Positions 44,613-54,458 of a DNA stretch of 64,000 nt are shown here, piece by piece (positions within the stretch are counted from its first letter, which is position 1; each line of letters opens with the position of its first letter). Source of the stretch: Moritella sp. (lineage in GTDB: Bacteria; Pseudomonadota; Gammaproteobacteria; Enterobacterales; Moritellaceae); NCBI RefSeq assembly GCF_013215705.1, contig NZ_JABSQR010000020.1, positions 33,243 to 97,242 of the forward strand, written 5' to 3'. The position numbers and the translations under genes are program-made. The notes beneath the pieces were generated by a model, which worked only from the letters and a program-made list of their open reading frames with translations, was not told the DNA's origin and made no database searches.

Positions 44613-47138
44613 ATGAGTAAAGACCCTTTCCACTCGCGTGAGCAGGAAAAATATAATAATCCTATTCCTAGTCGAGAATACATTCTCGATTATCTTCGTA
44701 GCCTAGACAAGCCGATTAATCGCGAGCAAATATTTGCCGGATTAACATTAAAAGGTGAAGAGCACGAAGAAGCTTTACGTCGTCGTTTACGGGCGATGGA
44801 ACGTGATGGACAGTTAATTTTTGCTCGTAACAGAACCTATGAGTTACCTGAAAACTTAGACCTGTTAGAAGGTTTGGTATTGGGTCATCGTGATGGTTTT
44901 GGCTTTTTCCGTCCTGATGATGGTGGTAAAGATTTATTTATCTCTATCCGTCAAATGTCGACGTTATTCCATGGCGATCGTATTCTTGCACAACCAGTAA
45001 AAGAAGAATTTAAAGGCCGTAAAGAAGCACGTTTCGTCCGTCTATTAGATGCTGAACCACTGCAACTTGTTGGTCGTGTTTATTTAGATAAAGGCATTGC
45101 CTTTGTACGTCCAGATGACAGCCGTATTAAACAAGAAGTGCGTATCAGCGATGAAGAACGTCTGGGTGCTCGTGCTGGCCAAATGGTTGTGGTTGAAGTA
45201 TTAAAACGTCCTACTTATAACTTACCTGCACTGGGTAAAGTGGTCGAAGTACTGGGTGAAAATATGGCACCCGGTATGGAAATTCAAGTGGCGATCCGTA
45301 CCCATGATATTCCCCATGTATGGCCAGAACATATTCTTGAAGACATGGAAAAACTGTCTCCAGAAGTACCTGACGAATCAAAATTAAACCGTGTTGATTT
45401 ACGTGACTTACCCTTATTAACGATTGATGGCGAAGATGCCCGCGATTTCGATGATGCGGTATTCTGTGAACGTAAAAAAAGCGGTGGCTGGCGTTTATGG
45501 GTAGCTATTGCTGACGTAAGTTCATACGTACAAACGAATTCTGATTTAGATTTAGAAGCACAAGGCCGTGGTAACTCGGTGTACTTCCCAGAGCAAGTAG
45601 TGCCTATGCTGCCAGAAGTATTATCTAATGGCTTATGCTCGCTAAATCCACATGTTGACCGCTTATGTATGGTTTGTGAAATGACCATTTCTGATGCGGG
45701 TCGTTTGTCAGGTTATAAATTTTATGAAGCGGTGATGAACTCTCACGCTCGTTTAACCTATACCAAAGTTGCCAACATTCTTGATGGTGATACTGAACTG
45801 CGTGATGAATACCAAGCGGTAGTGCCACATCTTCACGAATTGCATAACATGTATAAAGTGTTGAAAACAGCACGTTCTGAACGTGGTGCCATTGAATTTG
45901 AAACGTTAGAAACACGTTTTGTATTTAATGAACACCGTAAAATCGATAAGATCGTACCGGTTGTACGTAACGATGCGCATAAGTTAATTGAAGAATGCAT
46001 GATCTTAGCGAACGTGTCAGCAGCCCGCTTTGTTAGCAAGCATAAAGCCGCTTCATTATTACGTGTGCATGATACTCCAGGTGAAGAGAAACTGGTTAAC
46101 TTCAGAAATTTCTTGAATGAAACTGGTTTAGAGTTAAGAGGTGGTTTGAAACCAACACCATTGGATTACGCTGATTTGATTAGCCGTATTCAAGATCGTC
46201 CGGATAAAGAACTTATTCAAACGATGTTGTTACGTTCAATGAAACAAGCGGTATACCAAGCTGAGAACAACGGTCACTTTGGTTTAGCGTTAACCGCGTA
46301 TGGTCACTTCACGTCGCCAATTCGCCGTTATCCTGATTTAGTATTACACCGTGCGATCAAGTTTGAAATTGCGAACCAAGCGGCAGTTAAAGCAGGCGAG
46401 CCATTAACCCAGCGTTGGACTAGTACTGGCGGTTATTGCTACCAAGTATCTGATGTTGAGACACTCGGTGAGCATTGCTCATTAACAGAACGTCGTGCCG
46501 ATGATGCAACGCGTGATGTATCCGATTTCTTGAAATGTGAATATATGCAAGATCACCTTGGTGATACATTCGAAGGTGTGATTGCTGCGGTAACTAACTT
46601 TGGTTTCTTTGTGCGTATCAAAAACTTAAACATCGATGGCTTGGTACATGTATCTAGCTTACGCGGTGATTATTATAACTTTGATGGCGGACGCCAAACC
46701 TTACGTGGCGAGAAAAGCGGTGTTGAATATCGCATCGGTGATCAAGTCGAGGTGAAAGTCTTAGCGATCAACATGAACGATAAGAAGATTGATCTTGAGA
46801 TAGCGGGTGCTGTACAACACAGCCGTCGCAGTAAACGTAAACCAGCTGAATTTTCAGGTAAACGTAAGACTGAAGGCGCAAAATCGAAGCCAGCTAACAA
46901 GACTAAATTAAAGTTAAAAACCAACAGTGATGTTGTGGCGAGTGCGGCTGATAAAGCACGCGTTGCTGCCAAGTTAAAGCCACAAACAGGCGATGCTGTA
47001 GAACAGGGGACATCACCGGTTGATGCAGTTAAACCGAAAGGCAAGACTAAACCAGCGAAGAAAAAAGTAAAAGCTAAGGCTAAATCACGCCCAGGCAGAG
47101 CTGAACGTTCAAAGCAAAAAGCAAATACTAATAAATAG
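44613..47138 (+). CDS. rnr: ribonuclease R
   Basis: Processive 3'-5' exoribonuclease that degrades structured RNA and helps in cold adaptation and trans-translation. The 841 residues comprise an N-terminal helix-turn-helix-like domain (ILDYLRSLDKPINREQIFAG), cold-shock domains (GHRDGFGFFRPDDGG near residue 91), the RNB catalytic domain with the Asp cluster in DGEDARDFDDAVFC near 272, an S1 domain (GVIAAVTNFGFFVRI near 660) and a long Lys/Ala-rich basic tail (about 730-841). Full length. It is followed 35 bases later by rlmB, as in E. coli. Confidence 0.96.
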   Translation: MSKDPFHSREQEKYNNPIPSREYILDYLRSLDKPINREQIFAGLTLKGEEHEEALRRRLRAMERDGQLIFARNRTYELPENLDLLEGLVLGHRDGFGFFRPDDGGKDLFISIRQMSTLFHGDRILAQPVKEEFKGRKEARFVRLLDAEPLQLVGRVYLDKGIAFVRPDDSRIKQEVRISDEERLGARAGQMVVVEVLKRPTYNLPALGKVVEVLGENMAPGMEIQVAIRTHDIPHVWPEHILEDMEKLSPEVPDESKLNRVDLRDLPLLTIDGEDARDFDDAVFCERKKSGGWRLWVAIADVSSYVQTNSDLDLEAQGRGNSVYFPEQVVPMLPEVLSNGLCSLNPHVDRLCMVCEMTISDAGRLSGYKFYEAVMNSHARLTYTKVANILDGDTELRDEYQAVVPHLHELHNMYKVLKTARSERGAIEFETLETRFVFNEHRKIDKIVPVVRNDAHKLIEECMILANVSAARFVSKHKAASLLRVHDTPGEEKLVNFRNFLNETGLELRGGLKPTPLDYADLISRIQDRPDKELIQTMLLRSMKQAVYQAENNGHFGLALTAYGHFTSPIRRYPDLVLHRAIKFEIANQAAVKAGEPLTQRWTSTGGYCYQVSDVETLGEHCSLTERRADDATRDVSDFLKCEYMQDHLGDTFEGVIAAVTNFGFFVRIKNLNIDGLVHVSSLRGDYYNFDGGRQTLRGEKSGVEYRIGDQVEVKVLAINMNDKKIDLEIAGAVQHSRRSKRKPAEFSGKRKTEGAKSKPANKTKLKLKTNSDVVASAADKARVAAKLKPQTGDAVEQGTSPVDAVKPKGKTKPAKKKVKAKAKSRPGRAERSKQKANTNK

Positions 47139-47173
47139 TAATAGTAATAATAGTAACAAGGTAGAGAGATACA

Positions 47174-47926
47174 ATGAGCAGTGAACTAATTTTCGGTATT
47201 CATGCAGTTAAATCATTATTGGAGCATGAACCAGAGCGCTTCATTGAAGTATATGCATTAAAAGGACGTGAAGATGATCGTCTAACACCATTAATAGCAG
47301 AATTAAATGATATTGGTATTGCAGTGCAATTGGTTAACCGTAACACTCTGGATAAGAAGTGCGACGGCGGCCGTCATAACGGTGTATTAGCGCGCGTTAA
47401 AGAAGGTAAGAAATTAAACGAATCTGATCTAGATACGTTACTAAACCTTCTTGAAGAGAAAGAGGAACAGCCTTTATTATTGATTCTTGATGGTGTTACT
47501 GATCCGCACAACCTAGGTGCTTGTTTACGTAGTGCTGATGCGGCTGGTGTTCACGCAGTGATCGTACCAAAAGATAAATCAGTTCAACTGACATCTGTGG
47601 TGCGTAAAGTAGCCTGTGGCGCAGCAGAAACAGTGCCACTAATTGCAGTGACCAATCTTGCACGTACTATGCGTGAACTACAAGATCGTCGTATCTGGAT
47701 CGTGGGTACTGCGGGCGAAGCAACACAAGATTTATACCAACCTAAACTAACGGGTCCATTAGCCATTGCGATGGGTGCGGAAGAAAAAGGTCTGCGTCGT
47801 TTAACGCGTGAACATTGTGACGAGCTAATTAGCATCCCAATGGCGGGTAGCGTCTCAAGCTTGAACGTATCGGTAGCAACTGGTATTTGCTTGTTTGAAG
47901 TAGTACGTCAACGTCAGGTTAAATAA
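47174..47926 (+). CDS. rlmB: 23S rRNA 2'-O-methyltransferase (Gm2251)
   Basis: SPOUT (SpoU-type) methyltransferase that methylates G2251 of 23S rRNA using SAM. Its 250 residues have an N-terminal substrate-binding domain ([33 protein letters not shown]) and the trefoil-knot domain with its three motifs: [20 protein letters not shown] near residue 111, [17 protein letters not shown] near 200 and [20 protein letters not shown] near 220. A GAGAG lies before the ATG. It is transcribed with rnr and ends at a strong terminator. Confidence 0.95.
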   Translation: MSSELIFGIHAVKSLLEHEPERFIEVYALKGREDDRLTPLIAELNDIGIAVQLVNRNTLDKKCDGGRHNGVLARVKEGKKLNESDLDTLLNLLEEKEEQPLLLILDGVTDPHNLGACLRSADAAGVHAVIVPKDKSVQLTSVVRKVACGAAETVPLIAVTNLARTMRELQDRRIWIVGTAGEATQDLYQPKLTGPLAIAMGAEEKGLRRLTREHCDELISIPMAGSVSSLNVSVATGICLFEVVRQRQVK

Positions 47927-48013
47927 TCCTACGCGCTTGTTTGGTGAATAGGTCTAGTAAATAGGCTTAGTAAATCGGTTTAACCAATCGGTTTACAACA
48001 ATGAGTTGATATA

Positions 48014-48044
48014 AAAAAAGCGTCCAATCACTGGACGCTTTTTT
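48014..48044. terminator. terminator between rlmB and the RDD gene
   Basis: The stem AAAAAAGCGTCCA (48014-48026) with TGGACGCTTTTTT (48032-48044) encloses a 5-nt loop. A- and T-runs on the two sides let it serve both convergent genes. Confidence 0.9.
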
Positions 48045-48127
48045 ATTAACTCTATTTTATGAACTACAGTTTTTATCGACTATCGTTTGCGGTGTGATGC
48101 AGCTTAATATCTTAGTACTCTAGGCTA

Positions 48128-48694
48128 TTAAGCATCCATTACGTCTGAGGCTGCGCTTTTACCGTCACTATCGATATGGGTTTCGCTACTCGTGATTTTA
48201 CGGCCTCTTGGCATCTTCACCACTAATGTTTTGGCTAAGTCATCATGTAGGCAGCGACGTTTTTCACCTCTAAAAATAGCCAAGAAATTACTGATAGTAA
48301 TAACAAAGCCAAAAAATGGCAGGTAAGCAACTGCCCAAAATGGCAGGTAACGCTTAAGAATGATGTCTTGCAAGCTCAGGCGTTGGCCATTTTCACCGAC
48401 CACGGCAATGCCAACAATACGTTTACCTAAGGTTTGACCGTATTCTTTAAGCAGGTAACTGTTTAATGCCATAAATAGCAGGATTTCAAGCAACGAGACT
48501 TTGACTTGAGTCGCGAATGAGATCGTGAAGTTTTCATCGATACCGCTACTTAGATTCAATAAATCAAAACCAAGAATAAACGGGACTAACATAATAGTCG
48601 GAAAAACGATTTTATCTAATATTGCTGCTTGAAAGCGTTGAGCTAACGTGGCAAGTTCAACATACTGGCGAGATGACGACGGTTCAGGTTGCAT
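48128..48694 (-). CDS. RDD-family membrane protein
   Basis: A 188-residue inner-membrane protein of the RDD family, function unknown (some relatives are linked to ion exchange). RDD-type features include the N-terminal ATLAQRFQAAILDKIVFP (the R...D positions), two or three hydrophobic segments (FPTIMLVPFILGFDLL near 37; LPFWAVAYLPFFGFVITISNFLAIF near 117) and GQTLGKRIVGIAVVGENGQ between them. Polar C-terminal tail. It stands alone, convergent with rlmB. Confidence 0.8.
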   Translation of the reverse strand: MQPEPSSSRQYVELATLAQRFQAAILDKIVFPTIMLVPFILGFDLLNLSSGIDENFTISFATQVKVSLLEILLFMALNSYLLKEYGQTLGKRIVGIAVVGENGQRLSLQDIILKRYLPFWAVAYLPFFGFVITISNFLAIFRGEKRRCLHDDLAKTLVVKMPRGRKITSSETHIDSDGKSAASDVMDA

Positions 48695-48864
48695 ATGACT
48701 TCTATAAATTAGTTAACAGGAGTTAGACCTAGATGATAATCAATCCTTAGCGTAATAATCAAGATTTACTCGCACTTATTTATTCAATCCAAGTTTTGCG
48801 CCACAGGATAAGGATTATTGTTATCATGCTCGATGATGTTTAGTTTTAGTATATGGGATGAATT

Positions 48865-49341
48865 ATGACCTGGATGTGTTGTCAGTTTAACGAATTATCG
48901 AGTTTGCAACTTTATGATGTATTGCAATTACGCTCGGCTATTTTTGTCGTCGAACAAGACTGTGCTTATCAAGATATTGATGGTTTAGATACGCATCCTG
49001 AGACGCGTCATTTATTGCATTATAATGAAGCAGGTGAATTATCTGCTTATCTGCGTATTTTAGCGGCAGGTGTTAGTTATCCGGATGTGGCGATTGGCCG
49101 TGTGGTTACGGCAGCATCTGGGCGTGGACAAGGACTCGGCCATCAATTATTAGATCGTGGTATTAATGCTGCAAAATCAGTATGGCCAGAACAAGACTTA
49201 TATCTGTCAGCACAAGCTCATCTGCAACATTATTATCAGCGCTATGGTTTTGTTACTGAGACGGCAGAATATTTGGAAGATGGAATTCCCCACGTTGGTA
49301 TGCGCTGGCAAGCGAATGCTGAGTATTCGAAAAGCTCATAA
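48865..49341 (+). CDS. elaA: GNAT acetyltransferase ElaA
   Basis: ElaA-type GCN5-related N-acetyltransferase of unknown substrate, 158 residues. Diagnostic blocks are LYDVLQLRSAIFVVEQDCAY near residue 16, DIDGLDTHPETRHLL, IGRVVTAASGRGQGLGHQLL (acetyl-CoA-binding motif A, Q/RxxGxG/A) near 75 and LSAQAHLQHYYQRYGF near 113, all as in E. coli ElaA. Stands as a single gene. Confidence 0.88.
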   Translation: MTWMCCQFNELSSLQLYDVLQLRSAIFVVEQDCAYQDIDGLDTHPETRHLLHYNEAGELSAYLRILAAGVSYPDVAIGRVVTAASGRGQGLGHQLLDRGINAAKSVWPEQDLYLSAQAHLQHYYQRYGFVTETAEYLEDGIPHVGMRWQANAEYSKSS

Positions 49342-49794
49342 CAAACAAGACTAATAACATGCACGATAACATGTACGGTGATAGTGTTTTGATCATAACA
49401 AGTCCTTGTTAATGGCAGCATATTGTTGCCGTGATAATGTCTATGGTAACTGCGTATGCATTATTTAATATGGCACATATTATTCATTGTTTTTTACAGT
49501 TTGATGATAAAAAGATAAATCAGCATTTGTTATTAATACTTTTATTTATCAATAATTAAAAGATGAATTTTGATTAATGCTTTAGGCTTAATACTTTTAT
49601 TGACAGGCACTACACCCAAGTTACTTCGAGTGTAAATGTAAATATTTACGATTATCTTCGTTGTCGAGTTGTATTGTGGGGAGTGACACTATATAATTCG
49701 CGGTCTCAAAATTAGTCAATTTTTTATACGTTCCTTGCCTCGATGGACCGACTAAGCCAGAGCCGAGGCTGATTAAACCCGTGAGGAGCTTACG
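49342..49794 (+). promoter_or_regulatory. leader and promoter region of rpsF
   Basis: About 450 bases without a gene. The left two thirds are AT-rich with nothing I can name except a short dispersed repeat (49615-49627). On the right a likely promoter has TATAAT at 49692-49697 with TTGTAT at 49669-49674 (17-base spacing), followed by the structured 5' leader of the ribosomal protein operon. Confidence 0.6.
49737..49769 (+). ncRNA. S6:S18 ribosomal leader motif
   Basis: The stem GCCTCG (49737-49742) with CGAGGC (49764-49769) encloses a loop containing ACCG and further CCA/CCG segments, about 25-60 bases before rpsF. This fits the known leader bound by the S6:S18 complex for autoregulation, which mimics the 16S rRNA site. 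Confidence 0.6.
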
Positions 49795-50169
49795 ATGCGT
49801 CATTACGAAATCGTATTTATGGTTCACCCAGATCAGAGTGAACAAGTTGCAGGCATGATTGAGCGTTACAGCGCAGTTGTTACTGAAGCAAATGGTACTA
49901 TCCACCGTCTAGAAGACTGGGGTCGTCGCCAATTAGCATACCCAATCAACAAACTTCATAAAGCTCACTATGTTCTTATGAACATTGAAGCTGGCCAAGA
50001 TGTTATTGATGAGCTAGAAAATAACTTCCGCTTTAACGACGCTGTTATCCGTAGCATGTTCCTACGTACTAAAGGTGTTGTTACTGAAGCTTCTCCAATG
50101 GCTAAAGCTAAAGAAGAACGCCGTGAAGCGCCTGCTGCTACTACTACAGAAGCACCAGCTGCGCAATAA
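49795..50169 (+). CDS. rpsF: 30S ribosomal protein S6
   Basis: Ribosomal protein S6 of the small subunit platform, which pairs with S18. The 124 residues start [18 protein letters not shown] and contain the family motif [21 protein letters not shown]. The tail is Ala/Glu/Pro-rich, as in other gammaproteobacteria. TGAGGAG lies ahead of the ATG. In most relatives priB lies between rpsF and rpsR; here only 81 bases separate them, so priB is missing at this place. Confidence 0.98.
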   Translation: MRHYEIVFMVHPDQSEQVAGMIERYSAVVTEANGTIHRLEDWGRRQLAYPINKLHKAHYVLMNIEAGQDVIDELENNFRFNDAVIRSMFLRTKGVVTEASPMAKAKEERREAPAATTTEAPAAQ

Positions 50170-50238
50170 TAGCGTTTTAGCTATAGGTATTTGTTTGTTG
50201 GATAACACTAGTTATCCAATTTGTTGAGAAGATTTTAG

Positions 50239-50478
<240 letters not shown>

Positions 50479-50526
50479 GCTTTTGTTTGGTCGTCAAGAC
50501 TAACTCTACATTTCTGAGGAAAGGTA

Positions 50527-50979
50527 ATGAAAGTAATTTTATTGGACAAGATCGCTAAATTAGGTAAATTAGGCGAGACTGTTAACGTTAAAGCTGGTTA
50601 TGCTCGTAACTTCCTTTTACCTAAAGGTAAAGCGGTTCTAGCAACTAAAGCAAACGTTGAATCTTTCGAAGCACGTCGTGCTGAACTAGAAGCTAAAGTA
50701 GCTGCTGTTAAAGCAACTGCTGAAGCTAAAGCTGCAACAATCAACGCTCTAGAAGCTGTTGTAATTGCAACTAAAGCTGGTGACGAAGGTAAACTATTCG
50801 GTTCTATCGGTACTCGTGACATCGCTGATGCGATCGTTGCTGCTGGTGTTGAAGTTGCTAAAAGTGAAGTTCGTCTTCCTGAAGGCGCTTTACGTACTCT
50901 TGGTGCGTTCGAAATCAGCATCCAAGTACACAGCGAAGTATTCGCTACAGTGAACTTAGAAGTTGTAGCTACAGCTTAA
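50527..50979 (+). CDS. rplI: 50S ribosomal protein L9
   Basis: Ribosomal protein L9, 150 residues. Two-domain form: an N-terminal RNA-binding domain ([37 protein letters not shown]), a long connecting helix ([20 protein letters not shown]) and a C-terminal domain ([16 protein letters not shown]). Last gene of the operon, ending at a strong terminator. Antisense Ala/Ser-rich reading frames across it are shadows of its biased codons. Confidence 0.98.
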   Translation: MKVILLDKIAKLGKLGETVNVKAGYARNFLLPKGKAVLATKANVESFEARRAELEAKVAAVKATAEAKAATINALEAVVIATKAGDEGKLFGSIGTRDIADAIVAAGVEVAKSEVRLPEGALRTLGAFEISIQVHSEVFATVNLEVVATA

Positions 50980-51010
50980 TTTAAAGTTTAACTTTAGATT
51001 AATCTTAGTA

Positions 51011-51041
51011 AAAAGCCATGGTGTAAACCATGGCTTTTTTT
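51011..51041 (+). terminator. terminator after rplI
   Basis: A perfect 12-bp stem (AAAAGCCATGGT at 51011-51022 with ACCATGGCTTTT at 51027-51038) with a GTAA loop is followed by more Ts. Strong intrinsic terminator. Confidence 0.92.
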
Positions 51042-51136
51042 ATGCCTGTCATTTGAGAGACGCACGATGTGATAACGGCGTTCTCAACACCGTCAGGAAG
51101 AATCAAGGGTTAGTGGACTATTTTGGATAACCGGTA

Positions 51137-52753
51137 TTATTTGGGGTAGCCAGTGATGGTACGAATAGACTGATATAACGGCTGCAGTTGTTTATACATC
51201 TTTAAATAGACTTGTTTATAAAGTGCATCATAAGTTGCCACGATTGCTGGTTGCGGTTGAAATACCTTATTTACCCGCGTCATCCCCGCAATCGCCTGAT
51301 CAAAATCAGCATATATTCCCAGCCCTACCGCAGTCACAATCGCGGCACCTAAACCCGATGTTTCAAAGGTATGTGGGCGTTCTGCTGGCATGTTAAAAAT
51401 ATTGGCGGTTAATTGCATCGCCACATCACTTTGTGAGCCACCACCAGATACCCGAAGCGTGGTTATTTTGACCTTATTACGTTTGCTGATCCGCTCTTTA
51501 CCTTCGCGTAATGCATAGGCCAATCCTTCTAAGATCGCCCGGTAAATATGGGTTCGCGTATGCACATCGCCAAAACCAATAATACCGCCTTTGGCTTCAG
51601 GACCAGGATCGCGCGCGCCGGGTGTCCAATAGGGTTGTAACATCAGCCCCATAGAACCGGCTGGAATGTCTGCGACTAAGCGATCGAATAATACTTCTGG
51701 GGCAATACCTTCGGCATCCGCGAGATGTTGTTCCCGTAAACCAAACTCTTTTTTAAACCAACTGATCAACCAAAAACCACGATAAATCATCACCTCGGAA
51801 GAATAATGGCGTGGGATCGCGGAAGGAAATGGCGGTAAATGTGGCGTGGCTTCCACGTATTTATCTGTGGTGATATTAATGGTCGCCGTGGTGCCATAAC
51901 TTAAACAAGCTATGTGGGGACGGTTACCACCAGAGCCGATAATTTCGCAAGCTTTGTCTGATGCCGAGGCTATCACCGGTAATCCAGCCGGAATACCTGT
52001 ATACGCGGCGGCCTCTTCGGTGACATGACCAATCAGTTCACCGGGTTCGATCAGTTTAGGTAACATCTGCGGATCTATGGCTAACATATCCCAACGCCAA
52101 TCCGATTTTTTTAACCACGCCAGTTTTTTGTAATCAAATGGAATATAACCGACTTGGCTGCCAATTGAATCAACAACATTGTCGGTAAATTTATAATTTA
52201 AAAAACCCGATAATAGGAGATACTTGGATGTATCACGCCAGATGTCGGGCTGGTTTTGACGGATCCAAATGGCTTGGGATTTTTCTTGAAAACGTTGAAT
52301 AATGTCTTCGACACGGGCAATTTTAAATAACCAGTTCCATGGCCATTGTATTGCTTCTTGCTGCGCATGACGTTGATCTAACCAAATGATCGCTGGGCGT
52401 AATGCGTTACCATCACTATCGAGGTTGATCACTGTGCCACGTTGGGTGGTGATCGACATACCGGCAATATCTTGTTTATCGATCTCGGGGTATTGTTTCA
52501 GATCTTGCCACAGCAAATCACACGCTTGTTGTACCGCTAACCAATAATAATCAGGATCCTGCTCTGCCCAACCAGGCTGGTCTGAAAAGTAAGGCGTGAT
52601 CACTTGCTGGCCTTTGGCGATCAAGTTGCCTTGCTGATCAAAAAGTAGTGCGCGAACACTTTGCGTGCCATTATCAATACTTAACAAATAACCTGGTTGC
52701 ATTGAGTCTGCAGTTGCTGCTGCCGGAACTGATGTTAAAGGTCTACTGTCCAT
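51137..52753 (-). CDS. FGGY-family carbohydrate (glycerol-like) kinase
   Basis: Kinase of the FGGY sugar/polyol family, 538 residues. The phosphate-1 motif LLSIDNGTQSVRALLFD is near residue 23, WAEQDPDYYW near 70, LKQ-like linker helices follow, and the C-terminal FGGY half has LEGLAYALREGKERI and LRVSGGGSQSDVAMQLTANIF (adenosine motif) near 430. It differs from classical GlpK (which has ALDQGTTSSR) and is slightly longer, so the substrate may be a glycerol derivative or another polyol. It is the last gene of a leftward operon, 20 bases after the GlpD-like gene, which ties its substrate to glycerol-type chemistry. The N-terminal 17 residues may be untranslated if the internal ATG is used. Confidence 0.8.
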   Translation of the reverse strand: MDSRPLTSVPAAATADSMQPGYLLSIDNGTQSVRALLFDQQGNLIAKGQQVITPYFSDQPGWAEQDPDYYWLAVQQACDLLWQDLKQYPEIDKQDIAGMSITTQRGTVINLDSDGNALRPAIIWLDQRHAQQEAIQWPWNWLFKIARVEDIIQRFQEKSQAIWIRQNQPDIWRDTSKYLLLSGFLNYKFTDNVVDSIGSQVGYIPFDYKKLAWLKKSDWRWDMLAIDPQMLPKLIEPGELIGHVTEEAAAYTGIPAGLPVIASASDKACEIIGSGGNRPHIACLSYGTTATINITTDKYVEATPHLPPFPSAIPRHYSSEVMIYRGFWLISWFKKEFGLREQHLADAEGIAPEVLFDRLVADIPAGSMGLMLQPYWTPGARDPGPEAKGGIIGFGDVHTRTHIYRAILEGLAYALREGKERISKRNKVKITTLRVSGGGSQSDVAMQLTANIFNMPAERPHTFETSGLGAAIVTAVGLGIYADFDQAIAGMTRVNKVFQPQPAIVATYDALYKQVYLKMYKQLQPLYQSIRTITGYPK

Positions 52754-52773
52754 GTAAATTCTCTCTGACTAAG

Positions 52774-54450
52774 TTAGTTGGCAACTACGTTAGCTGAACT
52801 AACGTCCTGTGTTGATAAAAGCTGGCGATGTTTTGGCAAGCTATAGTAACGCTGAATGATGTCTTGATAGCGACTTAACTCTTGTTGCCACTGACCTTCA
52901 TTCCAGTGTAACGCGGTTTGGCAAAGCGGCTGTAATTGCCCGAATAACTGCTCGCCGCCTGCCGCTAATAATAACCCGATGCGAGTACGACGTAACAGTA
53001 GATCATCAAGGTGAACCACCATTTCGTGCTGCAAACTCCATTTAAGCTCGGCAAGTAGGGTATTGGTACTGCCAATTGGTCTCAGTTCATTGTGTTCAGC
53101 GTTATTGATCAAGTGACTGTAGTGTTTACCATACTGACTTTTTAACCGCTGTATCTGTTGCTGATGTAAGATGCTGTCGACGGGTGTATCTGGGATAGTT
53201 TGAAATAGTTTGGCCGCTTGTAAGTCGATCAAGTTCATATCAGGCAAGTAATACTGCGCGACTTTTAATACATCGAGCGCGATTAATCTGAAGGTGGTGA
53301 GTTTGCCGCCTGCAACACTGATCAAGCCTTGTTCATTCCAGATCGAATGCTCACGTTTTTCATCTGAGGGTTTGGTTTTTTTCAGGTGTTTGTTGTTACT
53401 GGCATCGTTACTCACCACAGGGCGGATCCCGGCGTAGGTCGAGATCACATCGCTTTCGCTGATATCCGCTTGTGGGAACTGTTTATTGATCCCGGCAAGT
53501 AAGTAATCGACTTCACTTTGACTGATGCAGGGCTGTTGATCTAAATCGCTATCATGATCAAGATCCGTGGTACCAATCACAGTGCTATTTTCCCAAGGGA
53601 AAGCAAAGATAGGCCGTTTGTCTTCAGGGTGGAAGTAGCTAACTGAATAGGCCAGTGGTAAGCGCCAACTGGGGACGATTAAATGGCTGCCTCGTAACGG
53701 TCTAATGGCTTTTGGGGCGTGCAGTTGCTGGCGCAATTTATCGGTCCAAGGCCCTGTGGCATTGATCACCACTTTTGCTTGGAGATCGAATTTTTGCCCA
53801 GATACCTGGTCCGCAACGTTAATGCCAGTCACTGTATCTGCCGTGAGAATAATGTGTTCAGCGCTTAGATAATTGATCGCTGTGCCACCACGTTCCTGTG
53901 CTTCTTGTAATACCCGCATAACCAACCTTGCATCATCCGTGACAGCATCAGCGAATTGGGTTGCTCCTTGCAGTTTGTTCTGCTCAATACCTGGCGCGTG
54001 AAAGTCCGCAATGCCATGATTAATATAACGGTGATTACGTTTGCCACCAATCCAATCGTAGATGGTCAGTAAACTATTAAACACAAAGGGTCCAGGGAAT
54101 TGAGATTTATAATGGCCCATCAAAAATTGCAGTGGATTGACTAAACCAGGTAATTCGTTCAGTAATTTTTCGCGTTCCGTCACGGCATCCTTGGTCATAT
54201 TATATTGACCGCTGCCCAAATAGCGTAATCCACCATGCACCATTTTTGAGGATTTGCTGGATGCTCCCCAAGCAAAGTCTTGTTGTTCAATTAACAAGAC
54301 TTTTAATCCGGCTTGGCTGGCGGTTAACAGGATACCGGCCCCGGTAATACCGCCACCAACGACGATCATATCCCACACCGTATTATCAGCGCTTTGTTGG
54401 ATCTTAGAGAGGCGCTGTGCGCGACTAAAATCGGCTAATAGATGACTCAT
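52774..54450 (-). CDS. FAD-dependent glycerol-3-phosphate dehydrogenase-like protein
   Basis: GlpD-family flavoprotein expected to oxidise the C2 hydroxyl of glycerol 3-phosphate or a related molecule, passing electrons to quinone. The 558 residues have the FAD-binding motif IVVGGGITGAGILLTASQAG near residue 29, SKSSKMVHGGLRYLGSG near 65, ATGPWTDKLR near 228 and GGKLTTFRLIA near 378. The C-terminal helical domain is present. It lies between the AGPS-like gene (8 bases) and the FGGY kinase (20 bases), a tight operon. It is not near glpK/glpF, so I leave the symbol open; it may be a paralogue with a modified substrate. Confidence 0.85.
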   Translation of the reverse strand: MSHLLADFSRAQRLSKIQQSADNTVWDMIVVGGGITGAGILLTASQAGLKVLLIEQQDFAWGASSKSSKMVHGGLRYLGSGQYNMTKDAVTEREKLLNELPGLVNPLQFLMGHYKSQFPGPFVFNSLLTIYDWIGGKRNHRYINHGIADFHAPGIEQNKLQGATQFADAVTDDARLVMRVLQEAQERGGTAINYLSAEHIILTADTVTGINVADQVSGQKFDLQAKVVINATGPWTDKLRQQLHAPKAIRPLRGSHLIVPSWRLPLAYSVSYFHPEDKRPIFAFPWENSTVIGTTDLDHDSDLDQQPCISQSEVDYLLAGINKQFPQADISESDVISTYAGIRPVVSNDASNNKHLKKTKPSDEKREHSIWNEQGLISVAGGKLTTFRLIALDVLKVAQYYLPDMNLIDLQAAKLFQTIPDTPVDSILHQQQIQRLKSQYGKHYSHLINNAEHNELRPIGSTNTLLAELKWSLQHEMVVHLDDLLLRRTRIGLLLAAGGEQLFGQLQPLCQTALHWNEGQWQQELSRYQDIIQRYYSLPKHRQLLSTQDVSSANVVAN

Positions 54451-54458
54451 ACAACCTC

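Noticed and set aside
50598..50921. 107-codon antisense frame over rplI
   Set aside because: A shadow of the Ala/Lys/Glu-biased codons of L9; no start signal.
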